A stretch of DNA of 64,000 nt, from the NCBI RefSeq assembly GCF_019649055.1, contig NW_026570293.1, positions 248,001 to 312,000 on the forward strand, read 5' to 3'. The notes below the pieces were generated by a model. That model made no database searches and had not been told where the DNA came from. It worked only from the letters and a program-made list of their open reading frames with translations. The stretch's first letter is position 1; every line of letters starts with the position of its first letter. The position numbers and the translations under genes are program-made. This document shows positions 1 to 11,385 of the stretch, one piece after another. The DNA comes from Paramacrobiotus metropolitanus (lineage: Eukaryota > Tardigrada > Eutardigrada > Parachela > Macrobiotidae).

Positions 1-1882
1 CCCAGTACTTCCCGCCGATTGGCAGAAGAAGGCTCCATGTTCCTTAGCGCGCACACGTTAGCCGCCCACCTGACAAAAACAGTCTCGATCTCGCAACAAC
101 AATCTCGATCGTATGTTCTGGACAAATGAGCGCCTGTACGGCTCTACCAGTTGTACCTGTCAACTGCCCCACAAATGGTGTCTTCATTGGCGGTCAACGT
201 ATCCCGTTGGAGAATAATGCGTAATGCTTCCTGTCCAATCGCGCCGAAGTGCGGCGAAAACCAGACCGACACCGCTGATGTATCAATCAAACATAAACAC
301 CGCACCAGGATGCTCGGCGCCGAAGTTTCGTACAGAATCGCCTAGGCAACACAAGCAGATTAAGGGAAAATGGCCCGGTACATAGTGTAACATAAAGTGA
401 TTCGGAGGGCGCGAAAGCGAAAGTTTTAGTGTATGTATCCCATTTTTGGCATGATGTACCGGGCCATTTTCCTTAATATCTGCGACTGTAAACTGCCAGG
501 AAAACGTGATAAGCCGCCGAGACCTACGTTGTCCAGAATATCCAGGCAGTTGCTGGTGTTGAGCGTATCCAGGACAAAGTCAGTGCACATGCCGACCAAG
601 AGTGGTAAGTCGTACTTGTCCGCGCAACCCAGTGTGGAGAAGACGTTATCCAGGGTGAAATCCGTCACGGCGTCGGTGTAGATAAAGCTGTACAATGGAC
701 GGCGTAGTGTAATGCACTGCATTCACTGCAGAGGGCGATAAAAAAGCGGACAACATACCTGAGCATATTAGCGAAGGCGTCGGGAAGAATGTCGGGAATA
801 CCGATGGGAGCTGAGCAGTTATCGGCCAAACTGCCAAAGAACATGGCATGGAACACCGTGCTGCGCGCACCCATTATCAACCTTTATCATAAAACCGATC
901 ACTGAGAAGATGAAATTAATTAACTAATTCATTATGGCGAAGGAAAAATCGACTGCATTGTGTAGTAATTACTGCGAATATGTATCTGTTTAATATCTGT
1001 ACATCCACAGTCTGATCTACATAGCGTCCTGTCTTACCTTCACCTCTTTTAATCGCATATGAACGATACTCTCTTTAGTTTTATTAGCATAAGACAGTCG
1101 CATATTCAAACATAACAAAACCATTAACAAACATCCAAAAATCACAGTAAACAGCACTATCTTTCAGCTTTCTTTTTCATGCACTATTGTTATGATAATT
1201 TTTATCATCAGTATACGTTCATGATAACTTCGTCCTGCACAACTCGGTTCGTTAATTTCTGGTACTATATTTATCATAAAGTGTAACGTAGGTATTTTTT
1301 AAAAATTTTTGTATTAATTTTTATTTCAAACTTGTATATGTCCAAGCAAATGCCATTTACATTTAAAACTCAAAAAAGCCAATAGCTAGAGCAAATAAAA
1401 CAGCTCGAGCTCTCTTGAAGTAGATATTTTATTATAAAATATCATTAGGGTATCCTTTTTCGTTGTTCATGCAATAGCCAATTAACATAACAACAAGCCA
1501 GCGCTGATAGACACTAAATAAAAGTTCGAATTTATACGTCCGTGCATTGAAAACATTACCAAAATCTACGCTTACCCTACCAATTTTGGTCGCGCTCTTA
1601 ATGTACCAAAAACAGCGACCGCATTTCCTTTAACAACAACCAGACTCAAACGTTTTATTGGTATTCTTATTTTATTGATAGAACCAATTACACTACAAGA
1701 TGCCACAAATTTAGCGCTTACCGGTGAGCTGAGAAGATCTTGACGGGGCCATAATCACGTCCCACCGCGAACTGAACATCGCTCATGTCTTCACAGCACA
1801 GCAACTGCTTTACACAATCACTCATCTTTGCCATCCCGGTACGCCGCTCCGCGTCCGTGTTTTGTGAGGAATTTCGGGACAT
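1..1882 (-). CDS. BTB-BACK domain protein, BTBD1/2/3/6-like, five exons seen, 3' end off window
   Basis: Exons read on the minus strand as 1882-1722, 881-759, 687-528, 341-157 and 69-1 (partial). Every inferred border is GT..AG and the phases close. BTB hallmarks are GRDYGPVKIFSAHR, then RSTVFHAMFFGSL, then SFIYTDAV and CADKYDLPLLV. The fourth exon begins the BACK domain (CLCLIDTSA, LQRDTLTANED, AVDRWAANVC), which continues to NRREVLG at the window edge. This wording fits the BTBD1/2/3/6 group, where BTB recruits cullin-3 ubiquitin ligase; that role is inferred from family. The start ATG at 1882 is the first in frame. A second in-frame ATG sixteen codons on matches the likely start of the paralogue at 7,280. 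A PHR domain expected after BACK would lie outside the window. Confidence 0.8.
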
Positions 1883-2805
1883 AGCTGCAGGGATTCTGAA
1901 TCTGCGGATTAAAATCGCTACATCGCTGGTATGATGTGACACAATTCGTGGTTAGCACTCAACAATTGTATTCTGCAGCGCAAGCCAAACGCATGTAATG
2001 CAGTTGCTTTGGATCTGATTTGATTTGGATCAGATCAACATATATCACTATTTCTAGCGGTGGTTGATACCACACCACGGCACGAGCGCGAGTGATAGCT
2101 CAATAATGAGAAAAAGTTTGATACATTTATATTACGGATTTCCACCAGTACAGTACTTCTTGATGTATTTATTGCGCCCGAGTAGTCCCGTTGCGCTATA
2201 AATGCTTTACGCAGCAACTGAGGAAAGGAATCTCAGGTATGGAATTCCACAAATCTCGTAGGAAGAAATGATAGGGGATGCATTCTAAGATCCGCCCACC
2301 AAACCGTCTGTCTAGCTGAACTCCCTGCCTTCTCTCTATCCTGTATCCTCTATTCAGCTTGACTGTGTCTTTGGCTGCCGTGACGCCGCCTTGAAAATTT
2401 GAGAACTATGAATTTCAGAATCCATAATTAACTGAAAACGAGAATTGGTACGGACGTACCCAAAGACATTAAATCCGCTATTTTTTCGAAAGCTTATATC
2501 TATATACAAAAACTTGTAAGATTATGTACATTCGATACAATTGCCCAAACCTACATAGGCCAGACATCACGTGCTCCAGGAAGCGCGGCAGAAGTAAGAG
2601 AAAAACAGAAGTTGCGGAAGTACAATGGCCGGACTCGCGGATCCATATGTAAGTAGTGCAACCTTTGGCTTTTGAAACTACGGGAACACTTGGACCGCTA
2701 ACAAAGAAATTACTTCAAGGATTTGTCAATCAAGGTCTGCGAATGTAGCGGTATAACCCTCGATCGGGAGAATTTTTGCGCCAGAAAATCAGTATCGAGA
2801 TACAA

Positions 2806-2880
2806 CGTGGGAAGTGCAGTGTCTGTCCTCGGAACATGTAAGGATATGAGAGACTACGAGGACGTTTTTTAGCTCTGCAA
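2806..2880. repeat. Dispersed repeat, copy 1 (second copy near 50766-50845)
   Basis: This stretch contains GGAAGTGCAGTG, then CTGTxCTxGGAACA, then GATATGAGAGAC and GAGGAxGTTTTTT. The same words occur in the same order and spacing at about 50766-50845 on the plus strand, with scattered substitutions. No coding frame is shared, so it looks like a noncoding interspersed repeat of unknown class. Confidence 0.6.
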
Positions 2881-3314
2881 ACAACAAACAACAGAATGTC
2901 TGGAAAAAAGAAAGCAGGTAAATTTCTCAACGGTGTGCGCTAGCGCCACCGACCGGCAGTTGATAAGATACCGGTAGCTGCTGTGTAGCAACTTCGGTCA
3001 CCCTGCTGCCATACGGTGTGAATTTGCCGCGTGATGTTTATGGGATTTCTTTTGTGACTGTACAGCCCGATCTTCCACCTGCTTCCAGACTCTGTCCGAT
3101 CTTTAATTTGTAAAACATGATCAACATGATAATTTGTTAATAACAGCTGTTTGGTTGGCGTTTTCTCGAAATCGCTTCTACGAGTCTTATCTGTACATAA
3201 AATTCATTTACTTTGCAGTGATGCGTAAGTAGTACTCTGTACTTAACGGAACATACTTTGAGACAGTTTGAGTTTTCGCATGCGCGTTTAGGAAGAATGA
3301 ATATAAAACTCCGA

Positions 3315-3402
3315 AACTTATTCAGGAACGGAGGGACTAAATATGTTTATTTCCTGATTTATTCAGGAACGGAGTGATTAAATTAATTTATTTCCTGTCT
3401 GA
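3315..3402. repeat. Two-copy tandem repeat
   Basis: Two adjacent units of about 40 bp each begin TTATTCAGGAACGGAG and end TTTATTTCCTG. They differ at a handful of positions. No gene overlaps them. Confidence 0.6.
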
Positions 3403-3662
3403 AATCTCCAAAGAATCTGAATGGAAAAAATAAAATACAGTACACTGGTATGACAACCATCAGGAAAATTTATGCCACTGAAGGATGCGCGGGTACACGT
3501 ATGCAACGTTTGCCTGGCTCCTTATTGTATTTGAGAAGTCTTCCATATGCGCGTACTGCATTTTGAAGATCTAATAGGCATGTGAGCGCCCAGCGCTCAG
3601 GTGAATTTTGCAGTTGCAACGCGAAGTCAGTAGGACTGACGCAGCCTTCCGTGCCACAAATG

Positions 3663-4600
3663 TCACCTGCCCCAGTGCCGGTATCGGCCACGCCTGCGTC
3701 CAGCCGCACCTCGACCGTAGACCGAATAGCCATGGTCACCGGTATCTTGGACTTCACGCGGGATAGCAACCACCTCCGAATAGGAAGCACGCCTGGCCGC
3801 AAATTCGGCCTGCATCTGGGCCCGCTTCATTGCATTGTACAAGGCCGCTATGGTGATTTTGGTCAGTTTGTTTACATCCAAATCGCGGACGTCCGACGGT
3901 GTCCATTGACAGTCGCGATAGTGCGTTGAACAGCGCGGATCCACGCTCTGGTAATCGCCGAGAGTCTATAAAATATTGATAAATAATCAGATATCCATGC
4001 ATCACCAAGCCCTGTTTAAAAAACGGTGGCGGAAAAAATTGATGGCATTGAATGCTTTGGCTGTTGGCTCTGTTAAAGAATAATTGAGTCTTATATCTTA
4101 TGGATCTAAGAAAATACTCCTTTAATCTCTTTATAATTGATGACCAGCAGGCTCGAGAGTTTGTCTGTTCTCTGAATAAACTAAATAAAACTAATACCCG
4201 TCGAAGCTCATAGAACTGCTCCGTCTGAATCAACTCGGCAATCCACTCCGACAATACCGTAAGATCGACCGGTGTCTCCACAACAAGATTCACCTCAAAC
4301 AGTTCCCATAACGCCGCGGGCAGCTGTCTTATCGGTGGGCGGGTAAGAAAGTGTTGCGTCACGACAGCGGTCAAACGCTGTTCAGCCACGCGACACTCCC
4401 TCCACACCACCCGTTCCGCAATGCGGCATACCTGCACCAGGCCGTTTATGGTCTTCGCCATACTTCTCTCCCACGAGCCGATGTGCGGCGCACATCGGTA
4501 AAACACAAGCGTCCCGGGCCGGCCGCCGGCGCAACGGATCATAGCCTCAGCGTCGTCGCAGGCGCCCATGTTCATTAGGATTACTGTCTGGGTAATCCTA
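3663..4600 (-). CDS. C-terminal coding region shared with the F-box family, fused behind BTB-BACK exon
   Basis: The minus-strand frame running through the last BACK exon (from 4681) continues open past 4570 into sequence unlike BACK, ending near 4160 with FYELRRVLVLFSLF. After an AT-rich intron-like gap, a further exon from about 3951 reads DVRDLDVNKLTKITIAALYN and then an Arg/Gly-rich tail to a stop at 3663. The DVRDLDV motif lines up with DLREIDVSTLNRLAIL and DLRELDVSTLNRLTIL in the last exons of the F-box genes at 10529-10652 and 46944-47067. The region is therefore probably the tail of an F-box-family gene joined to a BTB copy. An overlapping frame (3470-3802) is also protein-like, so the true 3' end is uncertain. 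Confidence 0.45.
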
Positions 4601-4606
4601 ATGAAC
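4570..4606. repeat. Perfect inverted repeat, 15-bp arms, 7-bp loop
   Basis: Arms GTTCATTAGGATTAC (4570-4584) and its exact complement (4592-4606) flank TGTCTGG. It lies inside the open frame exactly where BACK-domain similarity stops (after NRREVL), so it marks a rearrangement or insertion scar. Confidence 0.85.
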
Positions 4607-5570
4607 CACCAAATCAGTACTTCGCGTCGATTTTCGGTAGAAGGTTCCATGTTCCGTCGGGTGCACATGTTGGCAGCCCACCTGTCAGAAGCGTGATAAG
4701 CGTCAGCGCAACAAGAATTCGCGGGCTGAAATTTCCTGTGTTATCATAAAATTAATTCGCCACTAGCCGGACAGCAGTATCTTTGAACCTTTGCATTTTC
4801 ATATAATTTATCGAACAGTTTTCCCGTAGGCTGATAACATATCTGTTTTAATAATGACAATATTAAATGGAGATTTTCAAAAGGGGCTTACTTGTCAACC
4901 GCCGAACAAATGGTATCTTCATTGGCAGTCAACGTATCCCGTTGAAGAATGATGCAGAGCCTATCATGTCCAATCGCGCCGAACTGTTCCGATTCCCAGA
5001 AAGTTTCTGCTGATTCATCAATCAGGGATAAACACTTCTCCAGGATGCTCGGCGCCATATATATACTTCCAAATTGAACCGCCTACGCAATACAACAACC
5101 TTCTAACCGAACCGGCGCTGTTACTTAATACAAGCGCGGTAGAAAGAACGACATACGGTATCCCACATATCCAGGCAGTTGCGACTGTCCAGCTGTGCCG
5201 AGACAAAGTCAGCGCACAGGCCGACCAGCAGTGGCAAATCGTACTTGTCCGCGTAGATCAATGTGGGGAAAACGTTATCCGTATCGAAATCCGCCACAGC
5301 ACCCGTGTAGATAAAGCTGGACAAAATGGCTTCGTTGTCACACCGAATATTCCTCGCCACGTGATAAGAAATACCGTAACGGTCGAGACATACCTGAGCA
5401 TGTTGGCGAAGGCCTCGGGACGAATGTCGGGAATATCGACAAGAGCTGTGTCACTTTCTGGCAGACTGCTGTAGAACATGGCATGGAATACGGCGCTGTG
5501 AGCGCCTGTAGCCGGCAGGAAGGTTGACGGGTTGATGGTTGACGCTCAATGGAGGTCATCAACCTTTCTC

Positions 5571-5722
5571 TAAAGGTCATCAACCTTTTCTATTGGTCAT
5601 TAACCTTTCTCATCAACCTTTTCTAAAGGTCATCAACCTTTCTCATCAACCTTTTCTAAAGGTCATCAACCTTTCTGATCAACCTTTTTAAAAGGTCATC
5701 CACCTTTCTGCAGAAGCTTTTC
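5571..5722 (+). repeat. Array of AAAGGTCATCAACCTTT hairpin units (left)
   Basis: About seven units of roughly 17-27 bp follow the left terminal repeat. Each contains AAAGGT, a CATCA spacer and ACCTTT, so every unit is itself a 6-bp-stem palindrome. A matching shorter array occupies about 6263-6364 near the other side of the element. Confidence 0.85.
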
Positions 5723-6262
5723 ACCTTTTTGCCGGTTATTCTAATAGCCGCCCAACATATTTATCTTTCTGCTCATTGTTTATCTGTCTAATCTCTTTTG
5801 GCATTAACTTTTTGTTTCTTAACATTTTTTTCTCGGCATCCATTAATTTAAAAACTGCATTTGGAAACATTACGGCCATATGAAATCACTTTGCTCCCTA
5901 AGATTATGCGCTCAGAGTAGCCGAAACCTTACTGCAGGGACTTTCCTTTGCTTAATGCTCGGTTACAATTACTGGAAAAATTATCCGAATTAGGTATTGC
6001 CACATAGGAGCGCAACACTTCAAACTTAAGACGAAAGGCGCAGATGTCTTTCTTTGATTGTCACGTTCGCGCCATTTGTGCACTTTATCTGTAACTATTT
6101 TCCGACCTTTGTGCTTTAGGACAAGAACATTATGAACAGCATCGCGTTTTGCATTCAAATAGCGTCATTGCAACTCCTTGTTTTAGTGAGGGTTGTTATG
6201 GTAGTCCACCTGTCTGTCGAAAGTCATAATCCCTTTTTTAAAGATCATTAACAACTCAGTAT

Positions 6263-6364
6263 AGTCATCAAACTTTCTCTAAAGGCCATCAACCTTTCTC
6301 CAAAGGTCGTCAACCTTTCTGTAAAGGTCATCAACCTTTTCGCAAAGGTCATCGACCTTTCTGC
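6263..6364 (+). repeat. Array of AAAGGTCATCAACCTTT hairpin units (internal right)
   Basis: About five units of the same palindromic word as at 5571-5722, with small changes in the spacer (CATCA, CGTCA, CATCG). The two arrays are separated by about 540 bp of AT-rich sequence without a recognisable gene. Confidence 0.8.
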
Positions 6365-7280
6365 CGGCGGTGTCCTTTGATATTATTCTGCTCATTGTGC
6401 TGTAGTTCATTGTGCAACACAACTATTTCGCCACTCGGTAAGACGTATTATGTAGAATTGTCGACTATGTTCGTACCTTGCGTCTGCATGTTTGATCATA
6501 GATAAGCGAATTAACTGATTACTGATAAGCGATAGAGATGGAAGGAACTGTGACAGAAAATGTTTGCAATAGCGCAAAAACTTAATGAATGGATGCCGCC
6601 ACCGGTTCGGCAGAAAGGTGGATGCCACCGTTCGCTTTTTGCAGTTTTGTCTTATTGCATTGCAGGCAAATCATTTTTTGCTCGGTTTTTAATTAAAATT
6701 TTGAGTTAAGAATGAGGAAATTTCCAACCGATTAATCGTAAAATGACGCACATTGTGAAATTTCTACACCGCATACAGAAATCAACGAAAAAATGGCAAG
6801 ATCTTCTTCCATACCTAACTTTCTGCAGGAACGTTGGCGGGTCCTGTGGCTACTTTTTGCGCATTACGTGTCAGTATTAGACCTACTTACGCAATCGAAC
6901 ACGTGGACTTAGTGCGATGAAAAATACAATCACTAGGTTCCGCAAAATAAAGGCTTAAGCACACCGTGCCTTCAAAGCAGATCAGTGGATACAGCAAGTG
7001 GAAGGCTGTTGACCTTTCGAGAAAGGTTGATGACCTTCATTGAACATCAACCATCAACCCGTCAACCTTCCTGCCGGCTACAAGCGCCCAACAAAGCCAA
7101 CCAAACATTACGGATGAGGATCAAAGCAAGAACACTGCGAAACTGACCCAACCCACAAACAGCTCACCTTTGAGCTGGAAAGATCTTCACGGCGCCATAA
7201 TCGCGTCCCACCGCGAGCTGCACATCGCTCACGTCATCACCGGCTAACTGGTGCATCGCACGATCGGCAGACCCCGCCAT

Positions 7281-7870
7281 CCCGGTGTGACGGTCAGCAT
7301 CCGTGGATGTGCAGCTAAAGAGCGCCGGAATTGTTAGCCTTTGGATCAAAATCGCCTGGCTCACCGCACCTACGCTTCAGAGCAAGCAAAATTAAAAAGC
7401 GGTTATCTCAACCATGCATATTTATATGTTTAAAAATTCAAAGTAATCTCCCGAAAACACTGAGAATAAGAAACGACAAATGATCCGAAATCAAACTGCG
7501 TTGAATCATAGCCTTCTGACCTTGCTTTCTGCTTTACTTTGTTTCGCTGATCGGTAAACCAGCCAATCAACGTTGACGAGGCGCTAGTGCGCGTAGATCA
7601 GTATGTACAGAGCGCATACGGACCGCGGCAAGGGTGTCGTTCAGCCTAAGTGATTCACCTACGCTGCACGAAGAAGAAGAATATCTACAGTAGATTCATG
7701 TATTCCAGTATTCAGGTACTTACCACTTCTCACGAATCCTTCAGGGAGAACAACTTTAGTACTTATCGTGTAGCAAATAACGAATAATCAGCTCGCTGCG
7801 AATTGTGATCGTTCTGTTTTCGGTGTGATAAATCCAGCCAGATCGCCCGTCATTCACTCCACCACGTACG
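7281..7870. promoter_or_regulatory. Shared upstream region of divergent genes
   Basis: This 590-bp gap separates the first exon of the minus-strand BTB copy from the ATG of the plus-strand Tudor/F-box gene. It must contain the 5' region of both. I found no clear TATA box or other motif that would place the start sites. Confidence 0.35.
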
Positions 7871-10652
7871 ATGAACGTCACTCCACGCTACTATCGCCAG
7901 TTGTATTCCGGAGCGCGCGAGGTGAACTACGGGAATACGGTGCTGGTGCAGCGCGACAGCGGCCAGTGGTGGCTGGGATACGTTCAGGATATTGACGGCG
8001 ACCGTTACTTCGTAGACTTTGACTCGACCACGGTTACGGCCGAGTGGATTCACGCCAGCCAGCTGTGGCCGCATTTTCTCTTATGCCGGGATGTAATATC
8101 CTGGATCGGCTCATCAACCCAGGTGGCGCTGCCCACTGTCGATGGAGGACCGATGGTGTTCCGGCAGGGTACCATTACTGGCCCTTTCTGCCTCCAGTAC
8201 TACGCGGTCCGTCTGGATAATGATGTGGCGGACAGTTCCCCCGCGCGCAGTATCGTCGTGCAGCGGAATCAGCTCGTGCAGCACCTGCCACGAACCGATG
8301 CCGAGCCGAGTATATTTGCCCGCTGTAACGGGTTTATGTACCGCAAATATGTTATCCACTGGGATCAAGCAGATTTACTGCGGGATCTCGTCAGCCTGCC
8401 CAAGTTCTTGCTGCAGTCGGGTCGTATCGCACTGGGCCAGCAGGAACTCGTGTGTAATGCCAGCTGTCAGTTTGAACGGTTCGAGATTTGGGACGCCGTG
8501 AAATTCTACTGTGCCGGGGCGCATCGGTACCTGAACGAACTGAATGAGGTTATGGTGGGGTGTCGGGTGTTTGTGCGAGCCGGATCCGACAGGATCACCT
8601 TCATTTGTGCCGAAATGCACGGGGATACCGCTGGGCGCAGCTTTTTCTGGGATGAAAATGCCTTAAGGGAAGCCTGCCAAAACTACACTACTGAGCAGCA
8701 AGCGCAACAAGCGGTCAGCATTCGTTGTGTGGACCGTTTGAAAATGATGTTCGGTGAGCCTTGAAAGCAATAACGGCATGCGCGATGCACGCTGCCTTAT
8801 CCTGTGATTGAATACGTTGTTTTTGCTATTAGGTTGCAGACTGTTTTTGTTAGGTTGGTTTTACTATTAGGTTGTTATGATTTTGCTATTTTACTACTTA
8901 TATGTTGCAGAGGATGCTGAAGAAATGAGCATAACGGAGCTGTTTCATCCGGTCCTGGCAGATATACTGCTTCATTTGGACGTTGTTACACAATTACGGA
9001 TCAGTCGGTAAATCAGCTGTCTATGTTTTATGTTTGTTGTAATGTACCTCTTACACGAGTACCATACATTTACAGCACAGTGATACACTAACCGCAATTA
9101 CGACATCATGTTGTTGTGAATCAGGGTTTGCTTGCTGTGGAAGATTCTTCTACGCGAATCCGGAGCTAACCGGCATATTTTCTTTGAATTCCCGCCGTTT
9201 TCTGCAGCGGTACCCGCTAATGGACAAATGATTAGAGAGCACTACCATTTCGACTATAAGCTCATCACGATGCTGGAGCTCGCAGTTACCCGATGTACAC
9301 GTACGCTGGCCTTTGTGGATCAGGCACGGAACTACGACGAAACCACGCAGTTTGTTATCTCTTTTCCCTGGATAATGTCGGCTGTGCACAATGTTCTACG
9401 AACTAAAGCTATTCGGCTGCAACGCATAATCACCAAGAACGGCCGGGATCCCGTAAAGAAGCCGGGTTCGACATGGTTGGGACTCGGGCGAAATCAAGAC
9501 AACGGTAATAATTACGAGTGTCGCACGCTGTCGTCACTGAAGACTGTGTGCGAGGAGATGTTACTGATCAACTACACCGCGTCCAATCCGCGATTGTCCA
9601 AACTGGCGGTCATCTGCCTGTTTAAGCACAGCGGTGCACTATGGCCGGCGAACCTGCCGCTCAGGAGTTTTCTCAGCGACGACGCCCACCCGAATGCCGC
9701 GATTCCGTTTCTGCGCTTCCGCCCCACGGAAACCGCTGATGCGCAGCGCCGCCGCTTTTTGGCCGCCGTCAATGACAGCTGTACAGCCGTTAGTGAGGAG
9801 GACTATGCAAAGGTCATGGCGCTGCATGCTGGGTGGCGGCAGACGTTAGCTTATCCGGACGAGTGGATTGGCATTCGCATGTTTCTGCAAATGTAAGCGT
9901 TTTCTTGTGGTTTTCTTAAAAGACGCTTTTACTACTTCGATGTTTTTCACATTCCGAAAACTTTCACAGCATAGATTCCCGTTCCGAACATTAGAAACAT
10001 TCAAACATGGAATCCTCTGCTTTGTTCCACATTAGAAAACATGATAATTTTACATCAGTCTTGCGTAAAGTAAAGGCTATAAAAGTATTTTATAAAAGCA
10101 TTTATTATCGCCTAATCAAATTTTGAAACGTTTTTGTTATCGTGTCTGTGCTGTCCGGTACGCGAATCCATATTGTGGAATTGCCCGGCATGCGAAAAAC
10201 AACGAAGTACAGGAAATGTCTACTAGATAGATTTCCCGACACTGATTCACAGGAAAAACGTTTTTTTAACTGCGTAAGTGACGACTAGGACAGCGCAGCG
10301 CTTTAGAGACGCCGACGATGGAGCGGAATATTCGTTAATACAGCATTTTCAGTTTACTGTAATTTGATTCCTAGGATGACAGTCTTAGCTTGGGATTTCA
10401 AACCTGGTGCTTTTGCTTAGCGAAAGCGTTTATTTTGCGACAAACCCAGAAGTTCATCGAAACCGAAGTCAGAAGTCAAAAAGTTTTCAATGTGATAAGT
10501 TGACGAATTACACTATCTGGTTTGACAGGTTTTGCCCGTTTAGCGCGGACGACAGTGCGCAGTGCTGGGATGCCGTGGATCTGCGTGAGATCGACGTGTC
10601 CACGCTGAATCGACTAGCCATACTCATCTTGGCCGGATGCTGCGAGGCCTGA
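7871..10652 (+). CDS. Tudor/chromo-like plus F-box protein (gene A), four exons, 623 aa
   Basis: Exons 7871-8753, 8911-9007, 9125-9892 and 10529-10652 have GT..AG borders and phases that close to 624 codons. Exon 1 opens with a beta-rich module (VNYGNTVLVQRDSGQWWLGY, then DIDGDRYFVDFDS) resembling Tudor or chromo-barrel folds. Exons 2-3 form an F-box (LADILLHLDVVTQLRISR joined to VCLLWKILLRES), which would bind Skp1 in an SCF ubiquitin ligase. The C-terminal 280 residues are unrecognised and end DLREIDVSTLNRLAIL. The proof of structure is gene B, which has the same splice positions, an identical exon 2 length (97 nt), an identical exon 4 length (124 nt) and the same total length. Each apparent stop at an exon end falls just past a conserved GTRAG donor. 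Function beyond the F-box is unknown. Confidence 0.85.
9893..10528 (+). other. Intron 3 of gene A
   Basis: A 636-bp AT-rich intron bounded by GTAAGC and TTTGACAG. The corresponding intron of gene B (46633-46943) is about half as long and shares words such as CATTAGA and CGAATCCATATT, so part of it predates the duplication. No other gene is seen in it. Confidence 0.7.
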
Positions 10653-10998
10653 CGCACACGCTGGTTACCCGCGCCAAGTAGCGCGTGCCGGAACTAGGAT
10701 ACCTATATTATGCAGTAACGGTTGATTTTAGGAGTAGAATGTCCGAACCACGACAGCATTTTTTTAATTTTTCGTACTGTGGGAAGGTCGTTTGCATAAA
10801 CATTCGCTAACCGATAGCTTACTACTGTAATTACTAAATCTGCATCAGTGGTTTACTCTGCAAATCGGCACTTCGTAAATCCACTTTAGTCAAACCATCT
10901 GCTGCAATGAAAAATACAGGCGCTGGCGTAGTTTAGTATGGTGGAACCTCCCGATGTTGAACGCCCTCGGTGCTCGGTACGTAATGTATTGTTTAGGG

Positions 10999-11385
10999 TG
11001 TCAGATCAGACACAGAAGCAGGAAGAAATGGGGCAAATATAGCCTTTATTGTGATAACAATAAAGCAACAACACAAAAACCAACAGAAAACCCAATGCGG
11101 GAAAAGCTGGAAAAAGTGCCTGCAGTGCGCTGGTGAGGAATCGTGATTAATGATTCCGCGTGCTGCGGGTATGCAACCGCTGATGCTGCAAAGCATGGAA
11201 TCGCCCGTAGGCGCAGGGCTCCACCCCCAAGAGTGCAGAGAAATGCGCTGATTGGTCAGCGTAGACAAAGTATACGCTGAGTAAGCAGCGTAATAGCGCG
11301 GCACGAATGGAGTAGCCATGTGCGGGCGGGCGACAGAGCAAAGCCACGAGAGGTGTCTACCGCCTCGAGTGAGCGGTCTCTGACA
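10999..11385 (-). mobile_element. Solo LTR related in layout to the giant element's LTR
   Basis: The segment starts TGTCAG, ends CTGACA (a 6-bp terminal inverted repeat) and is flanked by AGGG on both sides (10995-10998 and 11386-11389). Like the 423-bp LTR at 13850, it carries CTTTATTG-loop-CAATAAAG (11044-11065) about 45 bp in, followed by an ACACAAA stretch and later a GATTGG (CCAAT) word. Orientation is assigned by analogy. It is the remnant of LTR-LTR recombination of a diverged relative. Confidence 0.8.

Larger units (their letters stand above)
1883..3460. other. Intergenic stretch, no gene recognised
   Basis: AT-rich spacer upstream of the first BTB gene. Only short open frames without family features occur on either strand. 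It holds one end of a dispersed repeat (2806-2880) and a short tandem duplication (3315-3402), listed separately. Regulatory sequence for the minus-strand gene at 1-1882 presumably starts just above 1882, but I see no convincing TATA box there. Confidence 0.5.
5507..7082. mobile_element. Non-autonomous DNA transposon with about 77-bp terminal inverted repeats
   Basis: The ends are mutual reverse complements: TGTAGCCGGCAGGAAGG at 5507 and its complement ending at 7082, with similarity continuing for about 77 bp at roughly five mismatches. Both sides are flanked by AGCGCC (5501-5506 and 7083-7088), a 6-bp target duplication. The 1,576-bp interior has no transposase-like frame, so it must be mobilised in trans. 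It carries arrays of a small hairpin word next to each end. A 6-bp duplication is unusual for the common superfamilies (hAT 8, Tc1/mariner TA, piggyBac TTAA), so I do not assign one. It sits in an exon of the second BTB copy. Confidence 0.88.
4681..7280 (-). pseudogene. Second BTB-BACK gene copy, interrupted by a DNA transposon
   Basis: Exons on the minus strand match the copy at 1-1882: 7280-7168 (GRDYGAVKIFPAQR), 5506-5394 (AHSAVFHAMFYSSL), 5316-5157 (SFIYTGAV, YADKYDLPLLV), 5082-4892 (BACK start, CLSLIDESAETF) and from 4681 (WAANMC). The third exon is 160 nt in both copies and all donors are conserved. The second exon is cut at its 5' end by the inverted-repeat element at 5507-7082. The few codons left beyond the element (around 7083-7100, minus) have no AG acceptor before them, so normal splicing of this exon looks lost. 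Other exons have no stops, which suggests recent damage or use of a cryptic acceptor. After BACK, the frame switches to foreign sequence (see 3663-4600). Confidence 0.65.

Noticed and set aside
8754-8764. Gene A exon 1 as a separate 297-residue protein
   Set aside because: A GTGAGC donor (GTAAGT in gene B) sits at the same codon in both copies, and the following F-box exon has the matching phase.
9893-9896. Stop codon at the end of gene A exon 3 as the true end
   Set aside because: TAA is part of a GTAAGC donor present at the same place in gene B, and the next exon joins in phase in both.
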